Source: Terrimesophilobacter sp964651535 (GTDB lineage: Bacteria; Actinomycetota; Actinomycetes; Actinomycetales; Microbacteriaceae). From it: DNA of 64,000 nucleotides. The notes under the pieces were generated by a model. It did not search any database. It worked only from the letters and a program-made list of their open reading frames with translations, and was not told where the DNA came from. The stretch lies in the NCBI GenBank assembly GCA_964651535.1, contig CAZYYE010000002.1, positions 496,001 to 560,000 of the forward strand, read 5' to 3'. The translations under genes and the position numbers were made by a program. Position 1 is the first letter of the stretch; the number at the start of each line of letters is the position of its first letter. Positions 42,360 to 50,306 of this stretch are shown here, piece after piece.

Positions 42360-44369
42360 ATGGGCACGGCCACCAACATCGATGCGACCGCGGTCAGCAC
42401 CATCGGCTGGCTCTCCGACACGGACGCGACGATCGTCGTTCCCGTGTACCAGCGCCAGTACCGCTGGGACATCGGCGGTTGCGAGCAATTGCTCGCCGAC
42501 ATCCGCACCGTCGCCGACGAAGCCGACAACCACCGGCACTTCATCGGATCGATACTTTCCTCCGTGAACTCCGCGAGCGCGAGCGGCGAACTCGTCCTCA
42601 TCGACGGCCAGCAGCGCATCACGACCCTCATGCTGCTCATCGCGGCGCTCCACCACACGGTGCGCGACGATGACCCTGTTTTTGCCGAAGAGTTGAGAAG
42701 GGTGCTCGTGCGCGACGGAGATTCGGGCGCCACGAAGCTTCTGCCGCACGCGGCGTGGGCGCGCAACTTCGAGAGCATCATCCTCGACGAAGCGCTGAAG
42801 GAAGGCGAGTCCCGGGATTCCCGTTTCGACGACAACTATGCGTTCTTCCGCAGCCAGGTTCGCCGGGAAGAAGCGGCGCGGATCTGGCGCGGGCTGCAGA
42901 AACTCGAACACGTGGCCATTTCGCTGGGCGCGGGTGCCAACGCCCAACAGATTTTCGAAAGCCTCAACTCCACGGGTGCTCCTTTGCGGGACCACGAGCT
43001 CATCCACAACTATTTGCTCATGGGGCTCACCCACGCCGAGCAGATCGAGATCGAGGACACGTATTGGGTTCCGATCGAGCAGAACACGGGCGAATCCATC
43101 GGTAGCTTTTGGCGCCACTACCTCGTGATGGTGACGGGCCGCGAGGTCATCGCGGGCGGCGATCACGGAGTGTACGAGGTGTTCCGTCAACGGTTCCCCC
43201 GACTGGGCCTCGCGACGCTGCTCGCCCACGCGAACACGTGGCGGGACTACTCGGAGGTTTACCGAACGCTTCTCGACCCGACCCGGGAATCGGATGCCCT
43301 CATCGCCCGCGAAATTCGCGGCATCAACGCGTTCGGCCGCGGAATGTATCCCCTTGTGATGCGGATCCTCCACGATTTCCGGCACGGTTCGCTCCCCCGC
43401 GATGAGGTGATCCGCTCGATGCAGGATCTGCAGTCCCTCCTGATTCGCCGCAGCGTCGCCGGAGTGAGCAACGATCGCCTTGTTGCGCGGTTGTGCCGCG
43501 CGCGCGGAGAGAGCGCGGATGCACTCCTGCGCGCAATAGCGCGGATCACCCCCTCGGACGCGCGCGTGCGCGTGGCGCTCAAGTACGCCGAGCTCCCCCA
43601 CGCCGGCTACGTGCTCGGCCGCCTCGCGGGTGCCGACCTCGACGAGCCGCTCGAGGTGGATCACATCGTGCCGCTCGCACCGCCGGACGCGTGGAGCGGC
43701 GACGGGAAACGCGCCTGGGCGGATTTGAGCGAGGACGAGCAGAACAGCTTCCGGGCCATGGCTCCGACTCTCGGCAACCTCGCATTGCTCGAGGCGCCGC
43801 TCGCGGAACGCGCCCTCGGCGCATCCTTCCCGACCAAGCGCGATGGACTCTACGCGCGCAGCGCGGTTCCTGCGACGAGGGAGCTGGCCGCCACCGAGTC
43901 GTGGAGCACGTCGGTGATCTCCGAGCGCACGGGGACGTTGACCGAGTCGTTCCTGCGACTGTGGGAGCGGCCGGGGCCCACAGAAATCGACGACGACGGG
44001 CTCACCCCGATCCTCGACGCGCAACGCAGGAGGGGCTGGCCACCGGGCTGGAATCGGGAATTCGACTATGTGGAGTTCCGCGGTGAGCACTGGGAAGTGC
44101 ACGACGTCAAGGCCCTGTTCCATCGCATCTTTCTGAGGCTGTGGTCGGATGCACGCGGTTCCGTGGAGTCGTTCAGCGCCCGTCGCGGCGGCCCGCTGTT
44201 CGAGGCGCAGGCGTGGAAAGGCGAGTGGGAGGTGCTGGATCACACCCACCACTTGTATTTGGGCTGGGATTCGCAGTACATGATGACCGCCGTCCAGGGC
44301 GTGCTGGATGAAGCGGGCCTCGCGGAAGAGGTCTTCGTGAAGTACTCCTACATCGGCGACGCGATGTAA
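42360..44369 (+). CDS. Single-chain GmrSD-type (DUF262-DUF1524) nuclease
   Basis: 669-aa protein joining an N-terminal DUF262 domain (VPVYQRQYRWDIGGCEQLL near residues 27-45; IDGQQRITTLMLLIAALHHT near 81-100) to a DUF1524-like HNH nuclease region (LEVDHIVPLAPPDAWSG near residue 435, then MAPTLGNLALLE) and a C-terminal part of unknown fold. DUF262 is a ParB-like NTPase and DUF1524 the nuclease of the GmrSD type IV systems, which cleave modified foreign DNA; related BrxU and SspE proteins also act in defence. It is a lone gene with no methylase beside it, consistent with a modification-dependent enzyme. Start is ATG 42360; the ribosome-binding site is weak. Confidence 0.82.
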   Translation: MGTATNIDATAVSTIGWLSDTDATIVVPVYQRQYRWDIGGCEQLLADIRTVADEADNHRHFIGSILSSVNSASASGELVLIDGQQRITTLMLLIAALHHTVRDDDPVFAEELRRVLVRDGDSGATKLLPHAAWARNFESIILDEALKEGESRDSRFDDNYAFFRSQVRREEAARIWRGLQKLEHVAISLGAGANAQQIFESLNSTGAPLRDHELIHNYLLMGLTHAEQIEIEDTYWVPIEQNTGESIGSFWRHYLVMVTGREVIAGGDHGVYEVFRQRFPRLGLATLLAHANTWRDYSEVYRTLLDPTRESDALIAREIRGINAFGRGMYPLVMRILHDFRHGSLPRDEVIRSMQDLQSLLIRRSVAGVSNDRLVARLCRARGESADALLRAIARITPSDARVRVALKYAELPHAGYVLGRLAGADLDEPLEVDHIVPLAPPDAWSGDGKRAWADLSEDEQNSFRAMAPTLGNLALLEAPLAERALGASFPTKRDGLYARSAVPATRELAATESWSTSVISERTGTLTESFLRLWERPGPTEIDDDGLTPILDAQRRRGWPPGWNREFDYVEFRGEHWEVHDVKALFHRIFLRLWSDARGSVESFSARRGGPLFEAQAWKGEWEVLDHTHHLYLGWDSQYMMTAVQGVLDEAGLAEEVFVKYSYIGDAM

Positions 44370-44400
44370 CCTGCCGCCCGCGCGCCCAACCCTGCGCGGT

Positions 44401-45354
44401 TCACGCAGGAACGCGTTCCCCGAAAGTTCGGCGGTACGCCGCCGGCGTGGTCTGGAGCTTCTTCACGAAATGGTGGCGCATGACGGCCGCCACTCCGAAT
44501 CCCGATTCGGATGCGATCTGCTCAAGACCGAGATCCGTCTCCTCGAGGAGCTGTTGGGCGCGAAACAGCCGCTGCCGGTTCAACCACGCCGCCGGCGTCG
44601 TCCCGGTTTCGGCGCGGAACTTTCGGGCGAATGTCCTGCTCGACATGAGCGCGCGCTTCGCGAGCTCGTCGACGCTGAGCTCCTCGTTGAGGTGTTCCAT
44701 CATCCAGTCGGTGATGGGAGCAAGCGAATCGCTTTCGCACGCGACGATCGGCGCGTCGATGTATTGCGACTGGCCCCCATCACGCTGCGGCGGAACGACC
44801 ATGCGCCGCGCGATGACGTTCGCCGCGGCTGCTCCGAGTTCCTTTCGCACGATGTGGAGCGCGGCGTCGATCCCTGCCGCGGTACCTGCGCTCGTGACGA
44901 CGCCACGTTCCTCGACGAACAGCACGTCGGGGTCCACCTCGGTGTGCGGGTAGAGCTCGGTGAGCTTGTCCGTATACATCCAGTGGGTCGTGCTGCGTCG
45001 GCCGTCCAGGATTCCGGCCTTGGCGAGAACGAATGCGCCGCTGCACACGCTGAGCACCCACGCTCCGCGCTTCTCGGCGGCGCGCACAACGTCGAGGTAC
45101 GCGTCGTCGATGTGACCCTGCGCGTGCGCGGGCACCGCGATGAGGTCGGCTTCGGAGGCGGCGCTGAGATCGTTGTCGACCACGAGGTCGAATCCGAGAT
45201 TTGTCGGGACGCGCCCTGGCTTTGCCGTGACAACAGTGAAGTCGAAACTGGGGCCGCCGCTATCGCTTCGGTCGATGCCGAACACTTCGCAAATGACGCC
45301 AAACTCGAACGGTGCAGTGCCCGGTAAGGCCAACACCACGATTTTCTTCAACAT
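44401..45354 (-). CDS. GlxA-type AraC-family regulator with DJ-1/PfpI domain
   Basis: 317-aa regulator: N-terminal class-I glutamine-amidotransferase/DJ-1-like domain (about residues 3-175; the nucleophile elbow reads VLSVCSGAFVLAKAG, with the Cys present) and C-terminal AraC DNA-binding domain (about 210-315; LSVDELAKRALMSSRTFARKF and LEQIASESGFGVAAVMRHHFVKKL). CAGGAG lies 6 nt before ATG 45354. Such regulators control catabolic genes in response to small metabolites. The intergenic region upstream is packed with TGGCAG/CTGCCA elements, suggesting autoregulation and control of the small divergent gene. Confidence 0.9.
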   Translation of the reverse strand: MLKKIVVLALPGTAPFEFGVICEVFGIDRSDSGGPSFDFTVVTAKPGRVPTNLGFDLVVDNDLSAASEADLIAVPAHAQGHIDDAYLDVVRAAEKRGAWVLSVCSGAFVLAKAGILDGRRSTTHWMYTDKLTELYPHTEVDPDVLFVEERGVVTSAGTAAGIDAALHIVRKELGAAAANVIARRMVVPPQRDGGQSQYIDAPIVACESDSLAPITDWMMEHLNEELSVDELAKRALMSSRTFARKFRAETGTTPAAWLNRQRLFRAQQLLEETDLGLEQIASESGFGVAAVMRHHFVKKLQTTPAAYRRTFGERVPA

Positions 45355-45364
45355 GGGCAACTCC

Positions 45365-45437
45365 TGGCAGAAAGTTGATGAATTATGGCAATCCTGCCAC
45401 TAGTGGCAGTAAATAGCAAGACATAGTGTTTCTGCCA
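45365..45437. promoter_or_regulatory. Array of TGGCA(G)/CTGCCA elements, including a perfect palindrome
   Basis: A perfect 16-bp palindrome CTGCCACTAGTGGCAG lies at 45394-45409. Extra half-sites are TGGCAG at 45365-45370, TGGCA at 45386-45390 and CTGCCA at 45432-45437. The array spans the gap between the GlxA-type regulator gene and the small membrane protein gene and is probably the regulator's binding region. Confidence 0.6.
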
Positions 45438-45598
45438 TGAATAGTTCCCTCGTGCTCATTGTTATCGTTCTCGCCCTCGTTGTCGCGTCCATCATCTGGG
45501 TCGCGCGACTCGTCGCCCGGGACGGCTACGGAAGGATCCCGGACCGGATGACGGATCCGCACACTCGCGTGGATGCCTCGAGCTTCTACATTCGCTGA
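45437..45598 (+). CDS. 53-aa single-span membrane protein
   Basis: A short frame from ATG 45437: one strong N-terminal membrane helix (SLVLIVIVLALVVASIIWVA, residues 3-22), then a polar tail with RDGYGRIPD and ending DASSFYIR. The tail is positively charged next to the membrane, so it should face the cytoplasm. No ribosome-binding site is obvious and the message may be leaderless or nearly so. It is divergent from the GlxA-type regulator gene. No family is recognised. Confidence 0.6.
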   Translation: MNSSLVLIVIVLALVVASIIWVARLVARDGYGRIPDRMTDPHTRVDASSFYIR

Positions 45599-45659
45599 AC
45601 GAAAAGGCACGGCGTCCGCGTGAAAGGCGGGCGCCGGTGGCGTGCAGAAGTCAATAGTG

Positions 45660-45731
45660 CTGGGGTACCTGGACTCGAACCAAGAACAAGAGAATCAGAA
45701 TCTCCCGTGTTGCCAATTACACCATACCCCA
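45660..45731 (-). tRNA. tRNA-Gln (anticodon CTG)
   Basis: A 72-nt cloverleaf folds on the minus strand: acceptor TGGGGTA/TACCCCA, D-stem GTGT/ACAC, anticodon loop TTCTGAT giving CTG, T-arm with GGTTCGAGTCC and discriminator G. CCA is not encoded. Confidence 0.93.
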
Positions 45732-45780
45732 CCGGTTCCGGGCTGACCCGGGCCGACTGTCTACTTTAGCGTACCCGAAC

Positions 45781-45806
45781 GTCCTTCGGCGGAGGCCGAA
45801 AGGAAC
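45781..45806. other. Small hairpin between tRNA-Gln and the VOC gene
   Basis: TCCTT-CGGC pairs with GCCG-AAAGGA around a GGAG loop. It could end transcription entering from the left or form part of the VOC gene leader. No other signal is seen in this 168-bp spacer. Confidence 0.3.
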
Positions 45807-45899
45807 GCCGCCTCGTTGCCGTTGCGACACCCGGCCAGCGCGCGCCCCGTCCCCGGTGAGAGGATCGAATGGGCGAATGCCCGCGAAGGAGGAACCGCG

Positions 45900-46775
45900 A
45901 TGTCGAAGGATGACGTGATCAGCGCAGGCACGAGCGTGGGGGCCGTGACGTTGAAGGTCGCAGACCTTGACGCCATGACAGCGTTCTACCGCGACGGTGT
46001 CGGCCTTTCCGTGCTGTCTCAGAATGGCGACCGTGTAGCCCTCGGATCGGGCGAGCCGTCGGTCGTGCTTGAGCACTCGCCGCTGCTCAAGCACGCAGCA
46101 GAAGGCGCGGCGGGGCTCTTCCACACGGCGCTCCTGTTCGAAACTCAGGCGGACCTCGCGCGAGCACTCCACTCCGTGGCCACGAAGTATCCTCGCGCGT
46201 TCACGGGCAGCGCAGACCACCTCGTGTCCGAAGCCCTGTACTTCGACGACCCTGAGGGCAACGGCGTCGAACTCTACTGGGATCGGCCGCGCAGTACGTG
46301 GCAGTGGGACGGATCCCGAGTCGCCATGGACACGCGCTACCTCGACCCGAATGTTTTCCTGCAGACGCACTTCGCGGAAGCCGGTGACACGCCTGACCCC
46401 GCGCAAACCTCGGTCGGGCACGTGCACTTGAAGGTCGGCGACATTCCTTCGGCGCGAAAGTTCTACTCCGACATCCTGGGCTTCGAGGTGACGGCCGAGT
46501 TCGGTTCGCAAGCGCTGTTCGTCGCCGCGGGTGGTTACCATCACCACCTCGGCATGAACACGTGGTTGAGCAGAGGCGCACTCGACCGCGCTCCGGCGCT
46601 CGGGCTCGGCGAAGTCGCGATCCAATTGCCGACATCGGATGACCTCGGCGCGCTGCGCGAGCGCCTCGCTGCCGGCCGGATCAGCACACGCGATGACGGG
46701 CGAACACTGACATTCGACGACCCGTGGAAGAACGAGATCGCCGTCGCTGTCGCGGAAAGCGTGGAACTGAACTAA
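45900..46775 (+). CDS. VOC-family (glyoxalase/extradiol dioxygenase-like) protein
   Basis: 291-aa protein with two vicinal-oxygen-chelate modules (about residues 10-125 and 160-285), resembling CatE-type catechol-2,3-dioxygenases. Candidate metal ligands are His in LFHTALLFE, Glu in GNGVELYWDRP, and in the second half VGHVHLKVGDI and GGYHHHLGMNTW. The ATG at 45900 is preceded by AAGGAGG. Proteins of this size are often annotated as glyoxalase or ring-cleavage dioxygenase; the true substrate is undetermined. It is monocistronic and converges with the PLP enzyme gene. Confidence 0.85.
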   Translation: MSKDDVISAGTSVGAVTLKVADLDAMTAFYRDGVGLSVLSQNGDRVALGSGEPSVVLEHSPLLKHAAEGAAGLFHTALLFETQADLARALHSVATKYPRAFTGSADHLVSEALYFDDPEGNGVELYWDRPRSTWQWDGSRVAMDTRYLDPNVFLQTHFAEAGDTPDPAQTSVGHVHLKVGDIPSARKFYSDILGFEVTAEFGSQALFVAAGGYHHHLGMNTWLSRGALDRAPALGLGEVAIQLPTSDDLGALRERLAAGRISTRDDGRTLTFDDPWKNEIAVAVAESVELN

Positions 46776-46828
46776 GCACGTCAGGCTGCCGGGCGGATCC
46801 GATCGGTCGCCGCGATCGCATCCTGCCT

Positions 46829-47971
46829 CTACAGCGCAGCTACCTTGTCGAGTGCCTGAGTCACGTCGGCGATCAGATCGTCTGGATCCTCGCATCCCAC
46901 CGAGAGCCGCACCATGAAATCGCGTTTCGGCATCGGGTAGGCGAGCGTGTGCAGATCGCCGAGGCTCACGGCGACCCCCGCCAGTTCGAGCGACTCGCAG
47001 AACGTCTCCATCGCCGATCTACCTTTCGTCATTCGGAACGAGATCATGCCGCCGAAACCGTTCGGCATGTATTTCGAGGCGACCTCGTGGGCGGCGTCGG
47101 AGTCCAGGCCCGGGTAACGCACCCAGTCGACCTCCGGATGGTCGCGCAGCAACTCGGCGACCGCGCGCCCGTTCGCGGAATGCTGACGCATGCGCAGAGG
47201 CAGGGTGCGCACCCCTCGGGCGACAAGCCAGGAGTTGAAGGGAGCAGCAGCCGCACCGAGGGCATCCATCTGGATGCGCGCAAGGCCCATGTCCGCCGCG
47301 CTTCCGGCAACGATGCCGCTCACGGTGTCACCGTGCCCGCTCAGGTACTTCGTCGCCGAGTGCACCACGATATCGGCACCGAAGGCGAGCGGCTTCAGCA
47401 AAGACGGCGTGAAAAAGGTGTTGTCGACCACAAATCTCGCCCCTGCATCACGCGCAATCTGGGCGATCGAGCCCAGGTCGGCGAAACGCATGTACGGGTT
47501 CGTGATCGATTCGGTGAAGATCATGCGGGTGTTCGGTCGAATAGCAGAACGGATCGCGTCAAGATTGGAGATATCGACCGGCGTCACCTCAATGCCGAGA
47601 GGGCGAAGCGTCTGGTTGACGAGAATCTCGGTGATGATGAACAGATTGTCGGAGAGCACCAGGTGGTCGCCGGCCTTCAACTGGCTGAAGAGCACTGCGC
47701 TTATCGCACCCATGCCCGAAGCGCACGCGAGCGCGTCCTCCGCACCTTCCAGCGCCGCAACTTTCTCCTCGAGCACCCGATTCGTCGGATTCGACGTGCG
47801 CGAATAGAAGTACGCGTCGGGCGCCCCCTCCATCGACGCATCCACGGCGTCTTCCTTGGCCTGCGCCGACTCGAACGCGAACGTCGCCGTCTGATAGATC
47901 GGGGCGGCAAGTGCTCCCGTCGTGGGGTCGACGCCTTCGCCGGCGTGAATCGCCGCAGTCAGTTCCTTCAT
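46829..47971 (-). CDS. Cys/Met-metabolism PLP enzyme (cystathionine gamma-synthase/lyase family)
   Basis: 380-aa PLP-dependent transsulfuration-family enzyme. The Schiff-base Lys is in HSATKYLSGHGDTVSG; other family signatures are PIYQTATFAFES, YSRTSNPTNRVLEEKVAALEGAE, and SLGDLHTLAYP near the C-terminus. The family includes cystathionine gamma-synthase, cystathionine gamma-lyase, methionine gamma-lyase and O-acetylhomoserine sulfhydrylase, which cannot be separated safely here. The 380-aa length argues against the longer sulfhydrylases. It follows gltX after 38 bp on the same strand. Confidence 0.88.
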   Translation of the reverse strand: MKELTAAIHAGEGVDPTTGALAAPIYQTATFAFESAQAKEDAVDASMEGAPDAYFYSRTSNPTNRVLEEKVAALEGAEDALACASGMGAISAVLFSQLKAGDHLVLSDNLFIITEILVNQTLRPLGIEVTPVDISNLDAIRSAIRPNTRMIFTESITNPYMRFADLGSIAQIARDAGARFVVDNTFFTPSLLKPLAFGADIVVHSATKYLSGHGDTVSGIVAGSAADMGLARIQMDALGAAAAPFNSWLVARGVRTLPLRMRQHSANGRAVAELLRDHPEVDWVRYPGLDSDAAHEVASKYMPNGFGGMISFRMTKGRSAMETFCESLELAGVAVSLGDLHTLAYPMPKRDFMVRLSVGCEDPDDLIADVTQALDKVAAL

Positions 47972-48009
47972 GATCTTCCGCTTTCCTTGCTTTCCGAGGG
48001 TGGCTCAAC

Positions 48010-49500
48010 CTACAGGCGGTCCGCCAGTCTCGCGATTCGGGTGAGCGTTGACTCCTTGCCGAGCAGTTCCATCGATTCGAACAGCGGAGGGCTGATGCGG
48101 CGGCCGGAGATCGCGGTGCGCAGCGGACCGAAGGCGAACCGCGGCTTGAGCTCCAACCCGTCGATGAGCGCGGCGCGCAACGCCGACTCGATCGCGGGAA
48201 CGGTCCACTCGGCGAGGTCGCGGAGCGCGCGAGTCGACGCGGCAAGCACGCCTGGCCCTTCCTCGCCCGGCAGGGCATCCGACTCGAACTCGAGGTCGTC
48301 ATCGTCGGTGAACAGGAAAGCGAGGAGCGCCGGCGCTTCGCCGAGCAATTGCATGCGCTCCTGCACGAGCGGTGCCGCGCGGCGCAGTAGGTCACGATCG
48401 GCGTCGGTCTGCACGAGGTCGCCGAGGTACGGCAGCATCCGGTCGGCGAAGTCGTGCGTCTCGAGCATGCGGATGTGGTCGCCGTTGAGCGACTCCGCCT
48501 TTTTGAGGTCGAACCGGGCCGGATTCGGGTTCACGTCCACGATGTCGAACGCTGCGACCATCTCGTCGATCGTGAACACATCGCGGTCGGCGGCGATCGA
48601 CCAGCCGAGGAGCGCGAGGTAGTTGATGAGCCCCTCGGGGATGAAACCGCGGTCGCGGTGGTGGAACAGACTGGACTCCGGATCCCGCTTGGACAGCTTC
48701 TTGTTTCCATCGCCCATGACGTATGGCAAGTGGCCGAAGCGCGGGATCGCGCTCGCGATACCGACCTCGATGAGCGCGTGGTACAGGGCGATCTGGCGCG
48801 GCGTGCTCGACAGCAGGTCTTCGCCGCGCAGGACGTGGGTGACTCCCATGAGCGCATCGTCGACCGGATTCACGAACGTGTAGAGCGGTTTCCCGTTCGG
48901 CCGAACGACGACGAAGTCGGTGAAACTGCCGGCCGGGAACGTGATGTCGCCCCGCACGAGGTCAGTGAATCCGAGATTGGTGTCGGGCACGCGCAATCGC
49001 AGCGCCGGCTCGCGGCCCTCCGCGCGGTAGGCGGCGCGCTGCTCGTCGGTGAGGTCGCGCTCGAAGTTGTCATAGCCCTGTTTGGGGTCCCGGCCGTTCG
49101 CGACGTTGCGCGCCTCGATTTCCTCGCCCGTCGCGAAACTCTCATACAGGTGGCCGGAGGCGCGCAGCTTGTCGACCACGCCCTGGTAAATCTCATCACG
49201 CTGCGACTGGCGGTATGGTCCATGCGGTCCGCCGACGCCTTCGCCCTCGTCCCACGTGATGTTGAGCCAGGACAGGCCGTCGAGCAATTGCTCGTAGCTT
49301 TCTTCGCTGTCGCGCGCCGCATCGGTGTCTTCGATGCGGAAGATGAGCGTGCCTCCCGTGTGGCGCGCGTATGCCCAGTTGAACAGCGCCGTGCGGATGA
49401 GTCCGACGTGCGGCGTGCCCGTGGGCGACGGGCAGAATCGCACCCGGATGTCGGACCCGGTCGCGGTGGTGAAGGACGGTGAAGTCGAGGAGGCAGTCAT
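48010..49500 (-). CDS. gltX: Glutamate-tRNA ligase
   Basis: 496-aa GluRS charging tRNA-Glu (and possibly tRNA-Gln). The class-I HIGH motif appears as HVGL in RFCPSPTGTPHVGLIRTALFNW, and KMSKS as LSKRD in NKKLSKRDPES. FRIEDTDAARDSEESYEQLL and GEDLLSSTPRQIALYHAL are typical. If, as in most actinobacteria, no GlnRS exists, this enzyme also mischarges tRNA-Gln for GatCAB; both tRNA genes occur in the window. It lies 28 bp after the FAH-family gene. Confidence 0.96.
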   Translation of the reverse strand: MTASSTSPSFTTATGSDIRVRFCPSPTGTPHVGLIRTALFNWAYARHTGGTLIFRIEDTDAARDSEESYEQLLDGLSWLNITWDEGEGVGGPHGPYRQSQRDEIYQGVVDKLRASGHLYESFATGEEIEARNVANGRDPKQGYDNFERDLTDEQRAAYRAEGREPALRLRVPDTNLGFTDLVRGDITFPAGSFTDFVVVRPNGKPLYTFVNPVDDALMGVTHVLRGEDLLSSTPRQIALYHALIEVGIASAIPRFGHLPYVMGDGNKKLSKRDPESSLFHHRDRGFIPEGLINYLALLGWSIAADRDVFTIDEMVAAFDIVDVNPNPARFDLKKAESLNGDHIRMLETHDFADRMLPYLGDLVQTDADRDLLRRAAPLVQERMQLLGEAPALLAFLFTDDDDLEFESDALPGEEGPGVLAASTRALRDLAEWTVPAIESALRAALIDGLELKPRFAFGPLRTAISGRRISPPLFESMELLGKESTLTRIARLADRL

Positions 49501-49528
49501 CCCTGCAATTCTAGGCGGGCAGCGTGTG

Positions 49529-50296
49529 TCAGCGGTTGCGCGCGGGGTTGCTCAGCGTGCCGATGCCCTCGATTGTGATGTCGACCCTCTGGCCGTCCGT
49601 GAATCCGCCGAGGCCCGCGGGCGTACCGGTGCAGATGACGTCGCCGGGAAGGAGCGTCCACACGCTCGAAGCGAACTCGATGATCTCCGGGATCTTGTAC
49701 AGCATGTCCGATGTGTTGCCGTGGCGGCGAGGCTCGCCGTCCACGAAGGTCTGAATCTCGAGGTTGCTCGTGTCGAGCTCGGTCTCGATCCAGGGCCCGA
49801 GCGGGCAGAACGTGTCGTAGCCTTTCGCCCGCGCCCACTGCCCGTCGGCGAACATGACGTCGCGCGCCGAGATGTCGTTCGCGATCGTGTACCCGAACAC
49901 GTACTCTTCCCAGTTTTCGGCCGAAACGAGCTTCGCGATTTTGCCGATCACGATCGCGAGTTCGCCTTCGTGCACGATCCGGCCGTCCACCGGCGGAATC
50001 TGGATCGTGTCGCCCGGCCCGACCACCGCGGTGTTGGGCTTCAGGAAAATGAGCGGATTGTTCGGGGTGTCCGCGTGCAGCTCCGCCTTGTGCGCCGCAT
50101 AGTTCATGCCAACACACACGACCTTGGACCTGGGGATGACCGGCGCGAGCAATTTCGCGTCGTCGAGCGCGACCCGCTCCCCCGTCGTGTCGAAGCCGCT
50201 GAAAATGGGGTCGCCCGCGAGCACGACGAGCTCCTCCTCGTCCACGATCCCGAAACGCGGGTCTCCGCCGGAAACGCTGAAACGTGCGATCTTCAC
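49529..50296 (-). CDS. Fumarylacetoacetate-hydrolase-family protein
   Basis: 255-aa FAH-fold enzyme from GTG 50296, with the catalytic domain almost alone. VVCVGMNYAAHKAEL, FLKPNTAVVGPGD, the metal-binding acidic residues in VHEGELAIVIGK, the YTIANDISARDVMFADGQW loop and VICTGTPAGLG are all family-standard. Relatives hydrolyse or decarboxylate 2-oxo acids (oxaloacetate, acylpyruvates, HHDD). The position between ilvE and gltX is a common actinobacterial arrangement and does not reveal the substrate. Confidence 0.9.
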   Translation of the reverse strand: MKIARFSVSGGDPRFGIVDEEELVVLAGDPIFSGFDTTGERVALDDAKLLAPVIPRSKVVCVGMNYAAHKAELHADTPNNPLIFLKPNTAVVGPGDTIQIPPVDGRIVHEGELAIVIGKIAKLVSAENWEEYVFGYTIANDISARDVMFADGQWARAKGYDTFCPLGPWIETELDTSNLEIQTFVDGEPRRHGNTSDMLYKIPEIIEFASSVWTLLPGDVICTGTPAGLGGFTDGQRVDITIEGIGTLSNPARNR

Positions 50297-50306
50297 CTGA
50301 TCGAGC

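Noticed and set aside
44370..44400. Terminator hairpin between the nuclease gene and the GlxA-type regulator gene
   Set aside because: Only a 6-bp CCGCGC/GCGCGG pairing is visible, too weak to call in this base composition.
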